From the NCBI GenBank assembly GCA_002236755.2, contig NBZP02000054.1, forward strand, positions 2,883,366 to 2,947,365: a stretch of 64,000 nucleotides of DNA, given 5' to 3'. Shown one piece after another: positions 54,886 to 64,000 of the stretch. Source of the stretch: Dothistroma septosporum (taxonomy: Eukaryota > Ascomycota > Dothideomycetes > Mycosphaerellales > Mycosphaerellaceae). Each line of letters begins with the position of its first letter. The first letter of the stretch is position 1. Under the pieces are notes generated by a model that was not told the DNA's origin, searched no databases, and saw nothing but the letters and a program-made list of their open reading frames with translations. The position numbers were made by a program, and so were the translations under genes.

Positions 54886-55195
54886 AGTCAGCCTCTGTCG
54901 ATGCATCGTGGTGGCTTCGACCTCCTCCATGCTGCCATACTTTCCTGCGTACGAGCATCCATGGCCTCAGTAGACGGCACGACAGATAAAAGCACACCAA
55001 CAGGCTGGGCAGATCTCCAACGCCACCGGAGTTGAGCAGATGCACGAACAACCCTCCATCGGTTTGTCCCGGTTCCTTCGTTAACGGCCGACATGTGCTA
55101 GCACGCTCTGGTGGAGATTTTGCTCGGTTGTAGTCTCGTGAAAGAGGTAGGCAGTGAATTCACTCAAACTTGCTGTTTGAATCAATATGAAGCAT
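54886..55195. other. Convergent 3' region
   Basis: 310 bp between the small conserved protein and the acyl-CoA dehydrogenase, with no gene seen. Confidence 0.5.
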
Positions 55196-56965
55196 CTAAA
55201 GCTTCGCTCCCGAGCTCGTTTCCAATTCCTTCAACTTCTTCTGATAATTTTTCCCTAACTGACGTACCATCTGAGGAGTATGCATGTTAGCTTCGGCGTT
55301 CTGGAAAATGGGTCGCAAGCTTTTTGCCTGAACAGGCTGTCTCAAGTATTGCAGGCCGGCTGCTAAGGGTGAGTCTGCTTACCAGATCAAGCATCACGTC
55401 CTCCGAGCCGCCAGGAATTCGGTTACCGTTGACTTCGCGCCACATTCTTTCAGCTATCTCACCTTGCCCACTTCGTGTATAGCCATTGCCGCCGAAGAGA
55501 AGGACGGCGCAATCGGCACACTCCTTTAAGACCTTCACGTGATGGACAGAATCAGTACATCTGCTCCACATATCTGAGAGGAAAAGATGTCACTCACTAT
55601 GCCAGCCTGGGCCTTACAAGCAGCAGTCAGACCTCCAAGCTCCCGATCGGCGTCTTCTTTCTTCATTTGTGTCATCTGATATAGAAATTGTTCAATCCAA
55701 GCCTGCTGACTTTCGAGTAGGGTTCCAGCCTTTGCCAACCGGTGTCGTACGACGGGCTGTTCGAACAAAGTCTTGCCGAAAGCCTCGCGCTTCAAGACGT
55801 ATGCAAATGCTGCTGAAAGCGCAACTCGTGCTTGTCGTGTTGTGCCGATCGCGATTGTGAGGCGCTCGTGGTTGAAATTTGTCATGATGTACTACAGTCG
55901 TCAGTGTGTCCTTCGATCAATGATTGAGGTTGTACTTACACGCATACCCTGACCTTCCTCACCGATCAGGTTTTCAACCGGAACCTCAACGTCGTCGAGC
56001 TCAATGAAGGTCGTGCCTGCCGATATCTGTCCTTGGACTTTCAGACGTCGCATTTCGACACCTTTATGCCCTTTCAGTGGAACCATGAGCAATGATAAGC
56101 CGCTTGGGCCTGGGCCACCCGTGCGGACTGCCATGCAAGCAGTGTCTGACCTGAGGACACAAGCGTGTTAGCCTCTAGGGAATTGCGTGACAGTATCTCA
56201 GCCGGAGATCGTGACCATGCATGAGAATGCGCGAACGTCTCATCCCATGCCTCCGACCCTTTCATCACGTACCAATAGGCGTTCGTTATCCATTTCTTCG
56301 GAACAGAAGGGTGTCAGTTGACTTCAACGGGGACAACGCGGCTCTCTCGATGCTCCATAACACTCCCGATCGTCAAAACGTACCTTTGTGCCGTTGACAA
56401 TATACTTCTTCCCATCTTGGCTCTTCACTGCGGTCGTTTGGATGTTGGCAACGTCGCTACCTGCGTCAGGCTCCGTGATGGCGATGCATGTTCTTTTCTC
56501 GCCACGCAACAGCTCTGGCAAAAATCGTTTCTTCAACTGTTTGTTGCCAAATTTGATGATAGGAGGGACGCCGAAAGCCATGCCGGTGGTCAGACTTCCT
56601 GAAGGACCCGTCAAGCCACTCCGCAGCATCTCATTACCATAAATGTAATTGTGCCAATACGTGAAATCCTCCACCCGCACACCTAGCACCTCGTGGATAC
56701 CCGCATCCTTCAATTCACGAACTGGCAGAGGCGAAGGAAGCGACGGTATCAACATGCGATGCTTCGCGAACGTGTCGAAAACGTGCTCTGGCACGGTCTC
56801 CTCTTTTTCCCAATCCCAGGCATGCTTGGTGAGATGCTCCGTAATGAACTCTCGACAGCTGCGTGCGAATCGTTGAAGCTCCGGTGTCATCCATGCCGTC
56901 GGTAAGCCGACCGCGTAGGGTGGCTCGGCAAAGGGTACGGGAATCTCAGAGGATGTGGTGGCCAT
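55196..56965 (-). CDS. Acyl-CoA dehydrogenase with peroxisomal signal
   Basis: Six exons (56965-56384, 56295-56273, 56150-55940, 55891-55598, 55532-55383, 55270-55196) give 444 aa, normal for the family. The FAD/substrate signature CIAITEPDAGSDVANIQTTA is intact, followed by KWITNAYW, the middle beta domain (DVEVPVENLIGEEGQGMRYI) and the helical C-terminal domain (QVVRHRLAKAGTLLESQQAW-type, FGGNGYTRSGQGEIAERMWR). The 23-nt second exon restores the family's GTKKWITNAYW run. The last exon adds MVRQLGKNYQKKLKELETSS and ends in -AKL, a type 1 peroxisomal targeting signal. It probably starts beta-oxidation, with FAD as cofactor. There is no N-terminal mitochondrial presequence, which agrees. Confidence 0.88.
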
Positions 56966-57142
56966 TTGAAAGTGTGGAATTCAATATGTTCGGATCGCTG
57001 TTCGTTCATGTAGCGATTGAAGTATTGCTTTCAAGTCGTGGGCAACAACGCCAAATGTGGAGGAGCTGAGCTCGGTTCTGTCCTTTGCCGAGGTGCGAAG
57101 CCGCGTCAACGTCGCGCGGCAGCCTTGTCGCGCTTATTGTTA

Positions 57143-58846
57143 TTATTCCCGGTGATCGAGCCGTTCAGTCTGGAGCCCCAGCAAGCGTATTTCGGGGTCG
57201 GTCAGGTTTCCAGGCCCGAGGCAAACGATTTCAGGAAGCTCTTGGACGTCGACGACTTGCCTTGTGTCCAGGTCGATGATACGCATTCCTGTTCCAAAGT
57301 CCAAGACGCCTGTAGACGTCGGCATGGCGCGAAGATGTGTTTCGAAGCAAGCACCCGATGGCAATGGGCCGACGCGAACATCAGGAGTCAAATTAATCAC
57401 ATTCAGCGGCTCTACGGCCTTGATCGATGTCGCGTTTAAAATTGTCGCGATAAATCCTGTGTGCGTAACAGGATCATGGCTTGCATGTAGCTTGCGTTGT
57501 TGCAGCATCAGGATCGCGAACCTTCTGGTCCTGGAGGACCTGTTGCTGCAACGTAATCTCATGTTGAAGGGGCCCTTGCCGACCGTAGCAGGCCCTGAGA
57601 TGCTGATATGCATCCCAGTCTCGCTTGGAATAAGCTTCTTGACAGCTTCGTTGAACAGTACACCGGAGCGTGTTTGTGTTGAGCTGGCTCGCTGATGCGC
57701 GGATGCGACACTCGGTGAACGAGACCAGCGATATTCAGGCCTTACGGAGGCCGTGGGCATATGCACTTGGGTCTGCCACTTCAATTCGAAGTCGATGGTT
57801 GAACCTTGGTCAAGAAGCGCGTTCGCACAGATCGTGACCGTCAAGGCTTGTCTTTCGTCGTCAATTGTAGACTGCGTGGCACTCTTTCGACATAGTCTGT
57901 AAGTCATAACAGTCTCGTCCCCACCTTGAGTCGCAAGCGGCAAGTTTATGCCTGTAAGATGATCTACCTGGACGTTCGGTACCTCGACTTCAACACGATT
58001 GATGGTGACAGTGCCTGCAATGATTTGGGAAGTTTCCAGGTGTAGGCTTGCGACGATTGCACCAGGCAGCGCTGAGTATCGAATCTTGGTGGACAAGGCA
58101 GGAACAACAGGGAACGCTCGTCTGGTGGCGCCACGGATCGGTCTAACTTGGTCTTGCAGCCGTGACGCTCTTGGTGCGACCTTTGTGATTCGACTCTCGG
58201 GTAGAGAGACATCACGATCTCTTAGTGCTGGGTCAAATTGCAGTGCCTCCAGCACATTGGCTGGCAGAGGCTCCAAACTCGGCAAATAGTCGAGCTGCAC
58301 TGCATTTAGACTCTTAGTAGCTTCATACGTGAGGGTGAGGTTAGCGGTGATGTAGATTGCCGGTCGTTGAAGCCTGACGCGAGGACGTGAAAGATGTAAA
58401 GTGGGCCTCCAGATAACGAAGGTCCTGTCGGCAATGGAGACCAGCTGTGCGAAGCTGCCCGCGGCGATAATCTTCGAGTCGAGATCATGCTTCCCAGAGG
58501 CCGAAGCGGCATTTCCACTCCCTTGAGGCACTGCATCTGTTGCATGAGCGGACAGCACCAGTTCCAGGCTTGGTATCATCTCGCGTAGCTTATTTTCGCG
58601 CTCCGATGTTCGCAGTACCAGAAGGACGCTGGCCTGCTCATCTATTGCACGCGATTAGCCAGCTAGATCTACACGTCGACTCTGCACCGTACCAAAGAAA
58701 AGATTGCGCCGTGCGGGAGCACGAGCGAGATCGTCTGGCGAGCCATTACGAAGCACTTCCAAAACATCCAAGTCCGACGCCTTGGGCAGTAACACGTCCA
58801 AGTGAGAAACGTTTGCGAGCGCTTCAAAGTACGCTCTGCCCGTCAT
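57143..58846 (-). CDS. TRAPP-II subunit Trs65-like
   Basis: A minus-strand protein of about 549-554 aa with exons 58846-58688 (or 58673) and 58633-57143. With donor GTGCAG at 58687 the joint reads NLFFGT-ASVLLVLRTSE; with donor GTAGAT at 58672 five residues are added but the intron would be only 39 nt. The C-terminal immunoglobulin-like domain has the family look: VGPLPSGACFETHLRAMPTS and TGMRIIDLDTRQVVDVQELP. Trs65 helps the TRAPP-II Rab-exchange complex dimerise and act at the late Golgi; it is restricted to fungi. The start MTGRAYFEALANVSHLDVLL is the first ATG giving a sensible N-terminus. The family assignment rests mainly on the C-terminus, so I keep some reserve. Confidence 0.72.
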
Positions 58847-59189
58847 CGTCGCCAGTAGGACACGTCGAACACGTGCGAGGATGCGGCGGCATTGCACACG
58901 TCGGCGGGTTCCATATCGAACAAGTAGATCGTCACCGAGAGAAGGACAACGCAAGCGCACGCAGCGGTGCGCGTCTGAGCTTGAGGCTGAGGCTGAGGCT
59001 GGGGCTGGGGCAAGTGAGACAAGGGACCCCCACTATTATAGTCCATGTACTTCACCAGTGCCCTCACTTCAAACAGCACCGAACTATCTGCAACTTGAGC
59101 TGAATGACCACGGCCCAACGTACAACCACCGCACTCATCACAATTCCGCCCGAGATCGACTGCGAAGAGCGCGGTCAAGAGACGAAGCT
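58847..59189. promoter_or_regulatory. Divergent promoter, Trs65 / MMS2
   Basis: 343 bp between divergent start codons. It contains a GAGGCT/GGGGCT repeat at about 58979-59012 (pyrimidine-rich on the minus strand, repeating GCCTCA/GCCCCA). Confidence 0.5.
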
Positions 59190-59784
59190 ATGGGAGCGAA
59201 AGTGCCGCGCAACTTTCGTCTGTTGGAGGAGCTGGAGAAGGGCGAGAAAGGCTTAGGCGCTGGTAGGCGCAGAGTCAAATGAGTCTGAGCACAACATGAA
59301 TACTGATTCTGGAGCAGAGGCATGCTCGTACGGACTAGACGAAGGCGATGACCTCCTCATGACCAACTGGAACGGTACCATTCTTGGACCACCTCACGTG
59401 CGTTCACATTTTTGCCAATCGATCGCGAGGATGCCGTCGCTAATGACGCCTTGTATAGAGCGTACACGAAAACAGAATCTACTCACTCAAGATCGTGTGT
59501 GGGTCGAATTATCCAGACTCCCCGCCGGAGGTCACTTTCATCAGCAAAGTAAACCTTCCATGCGTCGATCAGCGAAGCGGCAAGGTATGAGGCTACTACG
59601 CCATGGTGTGTTGGAGGGCGTTGATGCTGAAAGGGTCCATTAGGTCGATCTGGCGAAACTGCCCACGCTCAGCACATGGAAGCGTGACTTCACCATGGAG
59701 ACCATCCTGATCGAGATCAGACGATACATGGCGGCACCGGCGAACAAGAAGCTTCCTCAGCCGCCCGAAGGCACAAATTTCTGA
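59190..59784 (+). CDS. MMS2: Ubiquitin-conjugating enzyme variant Mms2
   Basis: Four exons (59190-59262, 59318-59397, 59459-59584, 59644-59784) encode 139 aa, the normal size. The start MGAKVPRNFRLLEELEKGEK, the core LMTNWNGTILGPPH, IYSLKIVCGPNYPDSPPEVT and the end RRYMAAPANKKLPQPPEGTN match Mms2/UEV1. As in all UEVs there is no catalytic cysteine: the position normally held by Cys is in the VDLAKLPTLSTWKRDFTMET segment. Together with Ubc13 it makes Lys63-linked ubiquitin chains on PCNA for error-free damage tolerance. All three introns (46-61 nt) keep frame. None of the exons is long enough to be found as a plain ORF, so the gene is easily missed. Confidence 0.95.
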
Positions 59785-60024
59785 GTGACATCATCATGGC
59801 TCATGGGGATACGGCAGCGTTGATCCATTTTGAGTCGAGTATAGCCCAGGCGTGGCAAGGAGGAGAGTCCTGATTAGACTTGGCCCAGCATGTTCTCTAC
59901 ACTGTAGTAGAGTAATTATGATAGCAAAAGTCAGACTCTCAACTCTGTGTCTGTGCGCGTCTAGCCATTCCGCGAATGGTGAAGATGGCAGGGTATCTTA
60001 CCAACGACTATAGTCTCGACCACT
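59785..60024. terminator. Convergent 3' region, MMS2 / thioesterase
   Basis: 240 bp of shared 3' flank. No canonical polyadenylation signal was identified. Confidence 0.35.
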
Positions 60025-61053
60025 TCAGGTGGTGCTATACACTCTGGCCATCTGCTTCGCATATTTGGGCTCGATGAACAATGCCTCCGCCTCCACAAGC
60101 GGAGTGCCATCGCCATCCTCCTCGCCCAGTAGCTCGATCCAGCCTTTCACCCAGGCTTTACGTCCTTCCACCTTGGTAGTCTGAGCTCTCAGGACAACAT
60201 AGCTGCTACCTGGGCATGGGACGCGGTAATCAATCTTCAAGCTAGCTGTCACGCCAACCTTGTTGGGAAGTGCTGGAAAGCAAGCACGTGCCAATCCCTC
60301 GTCCAGCATTGTAGCTAACAGACCACCATGCACAATGCCAGGATGTCCACATAATGCCGGTCCAAGATGTGCGATTTGCACAAGCGTTGGAAGCTCCGCC
60401 TCTTTCTCGCTGAAGTTCAGAGGCGGGACCTCAATCTTGTTCTCTCCCAGCAAAGTTCCTCCCGTGAGATTGTGGGGTCGCATTGTAGGAGGAATCTTCA
60501 TGTGTGGTCTGCTCTCCACCATTCCTTCCTGCTGCCGCAGCCTTCGACAAAGTGGGTGGTTGACGATGTGCTCATTGATATCTGCTGATGTTTGGGTGAG
60601 TGGCTCGAAAAGCTTGAGCGTTTCTGCATCGGTTGGAGGACTGATGAAGCCATCGATAGCCTCAGACATAGGGGCTGCAGCCATAGCAAAGCCTGCAAAG
60701 AAGAATATGACCACAAGCGAGGAGGTAAAGAGTACGCGACGGGGGCGTGAAGCTTGACGAGGCTGTCGTGTGTTATGCGGCTCGGGATCGTCTGATGTTA
60801 CACCTGGACTCTGCGCTGCTTTAGGAGTGGTCTCTGCTGAAGCAGCTGAGGCGTGGAGGCTGCAACGACTTTTAGGACTCTGGCGGGCAATTGGTATGGA
60901 GAGTGCGGTGTATTTGTGAGCCGCCGCGCAGCATGATGGTGTTGTCGTCAAGGCTCTGATCATGCGAGGCCGGAGGGACCCCGAGAGGACAGCGCAACGT
61001 ATTGCTGGCGGCGATCCGAGTAGCGATGTGAACAATCTTCGTTGTAAGGCCAT
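60025..61053 (-). CDS. Membrane-anchored hotdog-fold thioesterase
   Basis: An intronless 342-aa protein. The N-terminus is basic and Ser/Ala-rich (MALQRRLFTSLLGSPPAIRC), consistent with a mitochondrial presequence. A single transmembrane helix lies at about residues 108-127 (VLFTSSLVVIFFFAGFAMAA). The C-terminal 4HBT hotdog domain (about 195-335) carries the signature GHPGIVHGGLLATMLDEGLA, with the catalytic Asp/Glu of the HGG-x(6)-DE type, and RVPCPGSSYVVLRAQTTKVE. It probably hydrolyses acyl-CoA thioesters at the inner mitochondrial membrane, similar to fungal THEM4/5-like proteins. Substrate chain length cannot be read from the sequence. Confidence 0.85.
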   Translation of the reverse strand: MALQRRLFTSLLGSPPAIRCAVLSGSLRPRMIRALTTTPSCCAAAHKYTALSIPIARQSPKSRCSLHASAASAETTPKAAQSPGVTSDDPEPHNTRQPRQASRPRRVLFTSSLVVIFFFAGFAMAAAPMSEAIDGFISPPTDAETLKLFEPLTQTSADINEHIVNHPLCRRLRQQEGMVESRPHMKIPPTMRPHNLTGGTLLGENKIEVPPLNFSEKEAELPTLVQIAHLGPALCGHPGIVHGGLLATMLDEGLARACFPALPNKVGVTASLKIDYRVPCPGSSYVVLRAQTTKVEGRKAWVKGWIELLGEEDGDGTPLVEAEALFIEPKYAKQMARVYSTT

Positions 61054-61560
61054 CGTTCTCGTACTGTGGTAGGGCTGTACGCGTGGATTGGATTCGTGCG
61101 ACTAATAGCGCTACTCGTTGTCGTAAGTAAAACAGTTGGGCTGTTTCCGGCCCCTAGACAGAAACAGAAGATCTCGAGCCGAGGCACTGTCGCTTAAAAA
61201 AGTAGCCGTTCCGCTTGGTCTCACTTGCGTAAAAGTCGGCGTTGTGAAAATACGTTTGACATAATGATGGAAGACACACGTACGCAGAGAGCAAGCGAGC
61301 GGACAACAAGGCACTTTGGTATCTTTCGTACCTACACGACCATAGCCTTGAGTACCCAGTGCCTTGGCTTGACTGTGATCCTGCGCAGTCTCTCAATGCC
61401 CCATTTCGCATGCGTGCACATTCCTTCGTGTTACTTCTTCCTCGCGTTCTTATGCTATGCTAAGCTCTCCAGTCATGCTAGTGGCACTTTCTTTACGCCT
61501 GAGACGCCTTGCTTGATGCTCCCCCCTTTGTCAATGTCGTTCGTTTCGCAGAGTTCCAGT
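61054..61560. other. Thioesterase promoter and MOB3 3' region
   Basis: 507 bp without a supported gene. A pyrimidine-rich run (CTTCGTGTTACTTCTTCCTC) is near 61425. Confidence 0.5.
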
Positions 61561-62954
61561 TCAAGAGGCAGAGGAAGGAGCAGCAGTCGATGGCTGAGCA
61601 CTGGCTGCATCGCTCGACGAGGCAGCGGCGGGAGCCGTAGCGAGATAGGGAGCAGCTGTAGTGGCAACAGTGCCGTTCTCCTTCATCTTTGGCAAATCGC
61701 CACGGGCTATCCACAGCTCGATGAGCGGCTGCATTGGCTCGATCTCCTTGTCGGGAAGCAAGCCGAAGATCCTGCCCACGTTGATGAAGTGAATGAAGCA
61801 GGTGTTGAGGTCGCGGTAAGCGCTGAGATCCCAGAACTGCAACCAATGCTGCCAGTAGAGGTGGGCGTAGATGCGGAACATCTGCTTGTACATGTTCTTG
61901 ACTTCGGCCTCGAGGCGCTGCGGGAAGCCAGAGCTCTTGCCCAACCAGTGATTGGGATCATTTGCGACTTGCTGCGGGTCAGGGAGTGGTGGAGCAGTCT
62001 GGAAGTTGCTGGTTGGTAAGATGGACTCATCCTGAATCTTGCCAGCAACCCAAGTCTGGATGTGCTTGATGTAGGTCGGCGCTGGCAGGTTGATAGGCTG
62101 CGAGCGGGTGTCGATCCAAGTCCAAGTCATCCTACGTAGGCATGATCAGATGTGAGCCTCAACGCGTTCAGCATGATACTCACGGGCCAGCTGACATGGT
62201 CGGGCAGTCTTTCACGTTGCAAATAGGAACGCCGGTGGTGCGATCTTCTGTCTGCACCATCTTCACCATGCCGCCTAGAAGCCGATTCTGCTCAACCACT
62301 ACGAAACATTAGCCACGCGCATCGGCAATGGAGAAAATGCTGATAATTGATGACACGACGGTACTTACCTTGGTGAGCGATCCACTCTCCCTCCTCAAGC
62401 ATGTGTGGCTTTGCGCCGAGTGTCATGAAGTTGCCCTTGACGATGAAACCGCAGTAGGCCTCGCGGAAGAAGAACGGCGGATTCTTCTTGGGGCCTTGAT
62501 GGATCAGGTTGGCTTGGTGAGCTTGCTCGTTGGACTGCATCGTGGTGGCTGTGAGTGATGGTGATGCGGATGCTGGTGGGATATTTGGTGGTGCGAGCGA
62601 CGACGGACTGTTTGCAGACGGAGAAGAATTGCCGCCACGGCTCGGTGGTTGGCCGGTGGGCTGCTGGGTTGGGGTCGAGCGTTGCTGGCTGGGTCCACGT
62701 CCCAAGTTGCGTCTGGTTTTCAGGTAGTTAGCATAGGCGTCAGCCATAAACAGACGCTTCGTGCGCGGTGAATATAGCAATCCAAGCAGTGGTGTCGGCT
62801 CCAGATCCGGCTCCTGTCCCTGGTCCTTGTCGTGGGTCGATGGTGAAGGCGGTGCAGCTACAGTGGTAACGACGGCATTAGGTGTTTCCAGTGGTGATGC
62901 GGTGGGTGCTGCGGCGGCCTCCTCATCCTCCAGTGGATATCGAATGATCTTCAT
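61561..62954 (-). CDS. MOB3/phocein-type MOB protein
   Basis: Exons 62954-62369, 62298-62184 and 62131-61561 encode 423 aa. The MOB domain begins after a Pro/Ser/Gln-rich N-terminal region of about 165 residues and contains GNFMTLGAKPHMLEEGEWIA, CNVKDCPTMSAGP (zinc ligand cysteines), WIDTRSQPINLPAPTYIKHI, and KQMFRIYAHLYWQHWLQFWD followed by LNTCFIHFINVGRIFGLLPD. The HLYWQHW and NTCFIHF motifs with the K-S-S-G-F insertion are those of the MOB3/phocein class (STRIPAK), not MOB1 or MOB2. In Neurospora MOB-3 is needed for hyphal fusion and fruiting-body formation. Introns 70 and 52 nt. The C-terminal ~40 residues are Ala/Ser/Thr-rich. Confidence 0.88.
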
Positions 62955-64000
62955 GCTGGCCTGGTCGGTGGTGTTGTGCTGGTGGAGGCGGTGGCGATGG
63001 GCTTGCGGGTCGCTTTAAATATGTGAAGGTTGCAACTTCACATGTCGCTGAAACTGGCACGCGGACAGTTGATGTCATAACATCACTTCATGCCGTTTGC
63101 TTTCACTCGCGTGAGGTTGCTTCCGCTTGGCGTAACCTGAAAACGGCATCCCGCTGTGCCCGTTGCGAGTTGTGGCGTTGCGAATGGCGCCTGTCATGTA
63201 CGCCAGCAATCGCCAACGGTTGGAGATGTCGTGCAAGACCTTCTTGACGGCCCCTCAACCTACGCACGATGGCTTCAGGGTGCAAATGACCGTGTGGACC
63301 GGTTCGTCTTTGGCCGCATAGATTCGTTTTGTGAACGGCTCGACAACAACAACATCCTTGAAGGTCGCTCAGACAGCACTCACGACTGAACATCTTCAGA
63401 GAGTCGGTTTACTGGCCTATTGATGGTCCTCGAGGACCCATGCCTCCATTCTTTCCGCATGTTGAGCTGCCAGCAGTTGACCAGTAGGGTCAGTCCTCTG
63501 CAAGGCCGGTCCTGTAGCGACTGCTGGAAGTAGTACCTTTGCACCACTGCCTGGTGTACCCTCTGAATAGTATTGTGACTGACTGAGATACACCCTGCCT
63601 GTTGTTGTGTGAGGAGGGGAGGCGGATAGAACGGAGACGAGCTTCATGCACCCCCAAACTTCGCCCAACTTTCACCAACTTAGCAAAAGAAAGTCTATTC
63701 ACATACAGGTTGTTCATCCAGGACGACATGTTATGGAGGAGGTGGAGAAGTTGTGTAGCGTACGGGCTGGAACGAAATGCAGGAGCGTAAGGGCTTGAAC
63801 AGTTGCACGACGTGCTGTCGTGGCTTTCAGCAAGAGGCAAGGGACGACCTGATGTTGCTCTTTCCCACACTCAGGAGTCGCTCAGGGTCCAGAGGCCAAG
63901 AGCAACTCTGGAACTAGAGCCGAATCCTCGCGTCGGACGCCACAGTAGTGTGGCTGGAGCTTCTCGTTTTGGATCTCGCGACGTGCAGACCGAGAGCATA
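62955..64000. other. Right edge, mostly without supported genes
   Basis: Apart from the low-confidence spliced frame at 63417-63729, only random short ORFs occur. Whatever lies beyond position 64000 is unknown. Confidence 0.5.
63417..63729 (-). CDS. Possible small spliced protein (weak)
   Basis: A two-exon model (63729-63707, 63582-63417) joined with donor GTATGT at 63706 and acceptor CTCAG at 63583 gives 62 aa, MSSWMNNLQSQYYSEGTPGS through to AERMEAWVLEDHQ. The donor is canonical and a GCTAAG branch-like site lies in the 124-nt intron. No family is recognised. The alternative is that these are untranslated sequences or parts of a longer gene whose other exons lie beyond the window edge. Confidence 0.3.

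Noticed and set aside
1..64000. tRNA and rRNA genes, CRISPR arrays, transposons
   Set aside because: No cloverleaf with a T-loop box, rRNA core sequence, spaced repeats, transposase or reverse-transcriptase motif was found by eye.

Overview
The window is nuclear DNA of a filamentous ascomycete. Introns are short (about 39-122 nt, most near 50) with GTATGT/GTAAGT-like donors and CTAAC/GCTAA-like branch sites, genes are dense on both strands, GC is moderately high, and promoters carry pyrimidine-rich tracts. Gene content (TRAPP-II Trs65, Acl4, a STRIPAK-type MOB3, methylcitrate dehydratase, an HMG-box regulator) fits Pezizomycotina, probably Dothideomycetes; the class is an inference from protein style, not a database result. 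I saw no transposon, tRNA, rRNA, CRISPR array or virus-like gene.

Layout: 1-3.4 kb shows no convincing gene. 3.4-5.5 kb holds an ARMH3/DUF1741 protein (five exons), 5.7-9.5 kb RRP12, 9.7-10.3 kb ribosomal protein eL22 (minus), 10.6-13.2 kb a six-BRCT Rtt107/Brc1 protein, 13.7-15.9 kb a disordered fungal protein, 16.3-17.0 kb a Gir2/RWDD1 protein (minus), and 17.3-18.5 kb Acl4. A sparse stretch follows (18.5-20.7 kb). Then come an HMG-box regulator (20.7-22.3 kb), 2-methylcitrate dehydratase (22.8-24.6 kb), and a second sparse stretch carrying two neighbouring bHLH regulators (26.3-29.5 kb). Next are a NUG1-like gene without its GTPase core (30.5-31.5 kb) and, convergent to it, the NatA subunit gene NAA15/NAT1 with an in-frame stop (31.6-34.3 kb). 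The second half contains KIN1 kinase, GPATCH1, a CorA-like protein, a GNAT acetyltransferase, ribosomal protein uL1 (RPL10A), ARF1, a nucleoside hydrolase, SUMO, a fused succinyl-CoA-ligase-like alpha/beta protein, a small conserved fungal protein, a peroxisome-targeted acyl-CoA dehydrogenase, Trs65, MMS2, a membrane-anchored thioesterase and MOB3.

Functional theme: the first half is rich in ribosome and translation genes (RRP12, eL22, Gir2, Acl4, NUG1-like, NAA15), with uL1 further on. Several form short divergent or convergent pairs. Three genes are structurally unusual: the GTPase-less NUG1, the stop-containing NAA15 lying only about 150 bp from it, and the SCS alpha/beta fusion with an eroded ATP-grasp part. 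The two adjacent bHLH genes with enlarged loops are the other main point of interest. All exon joins were worked out by hand from frame, splice sites and family knowledge; none has been checked against transcripts.
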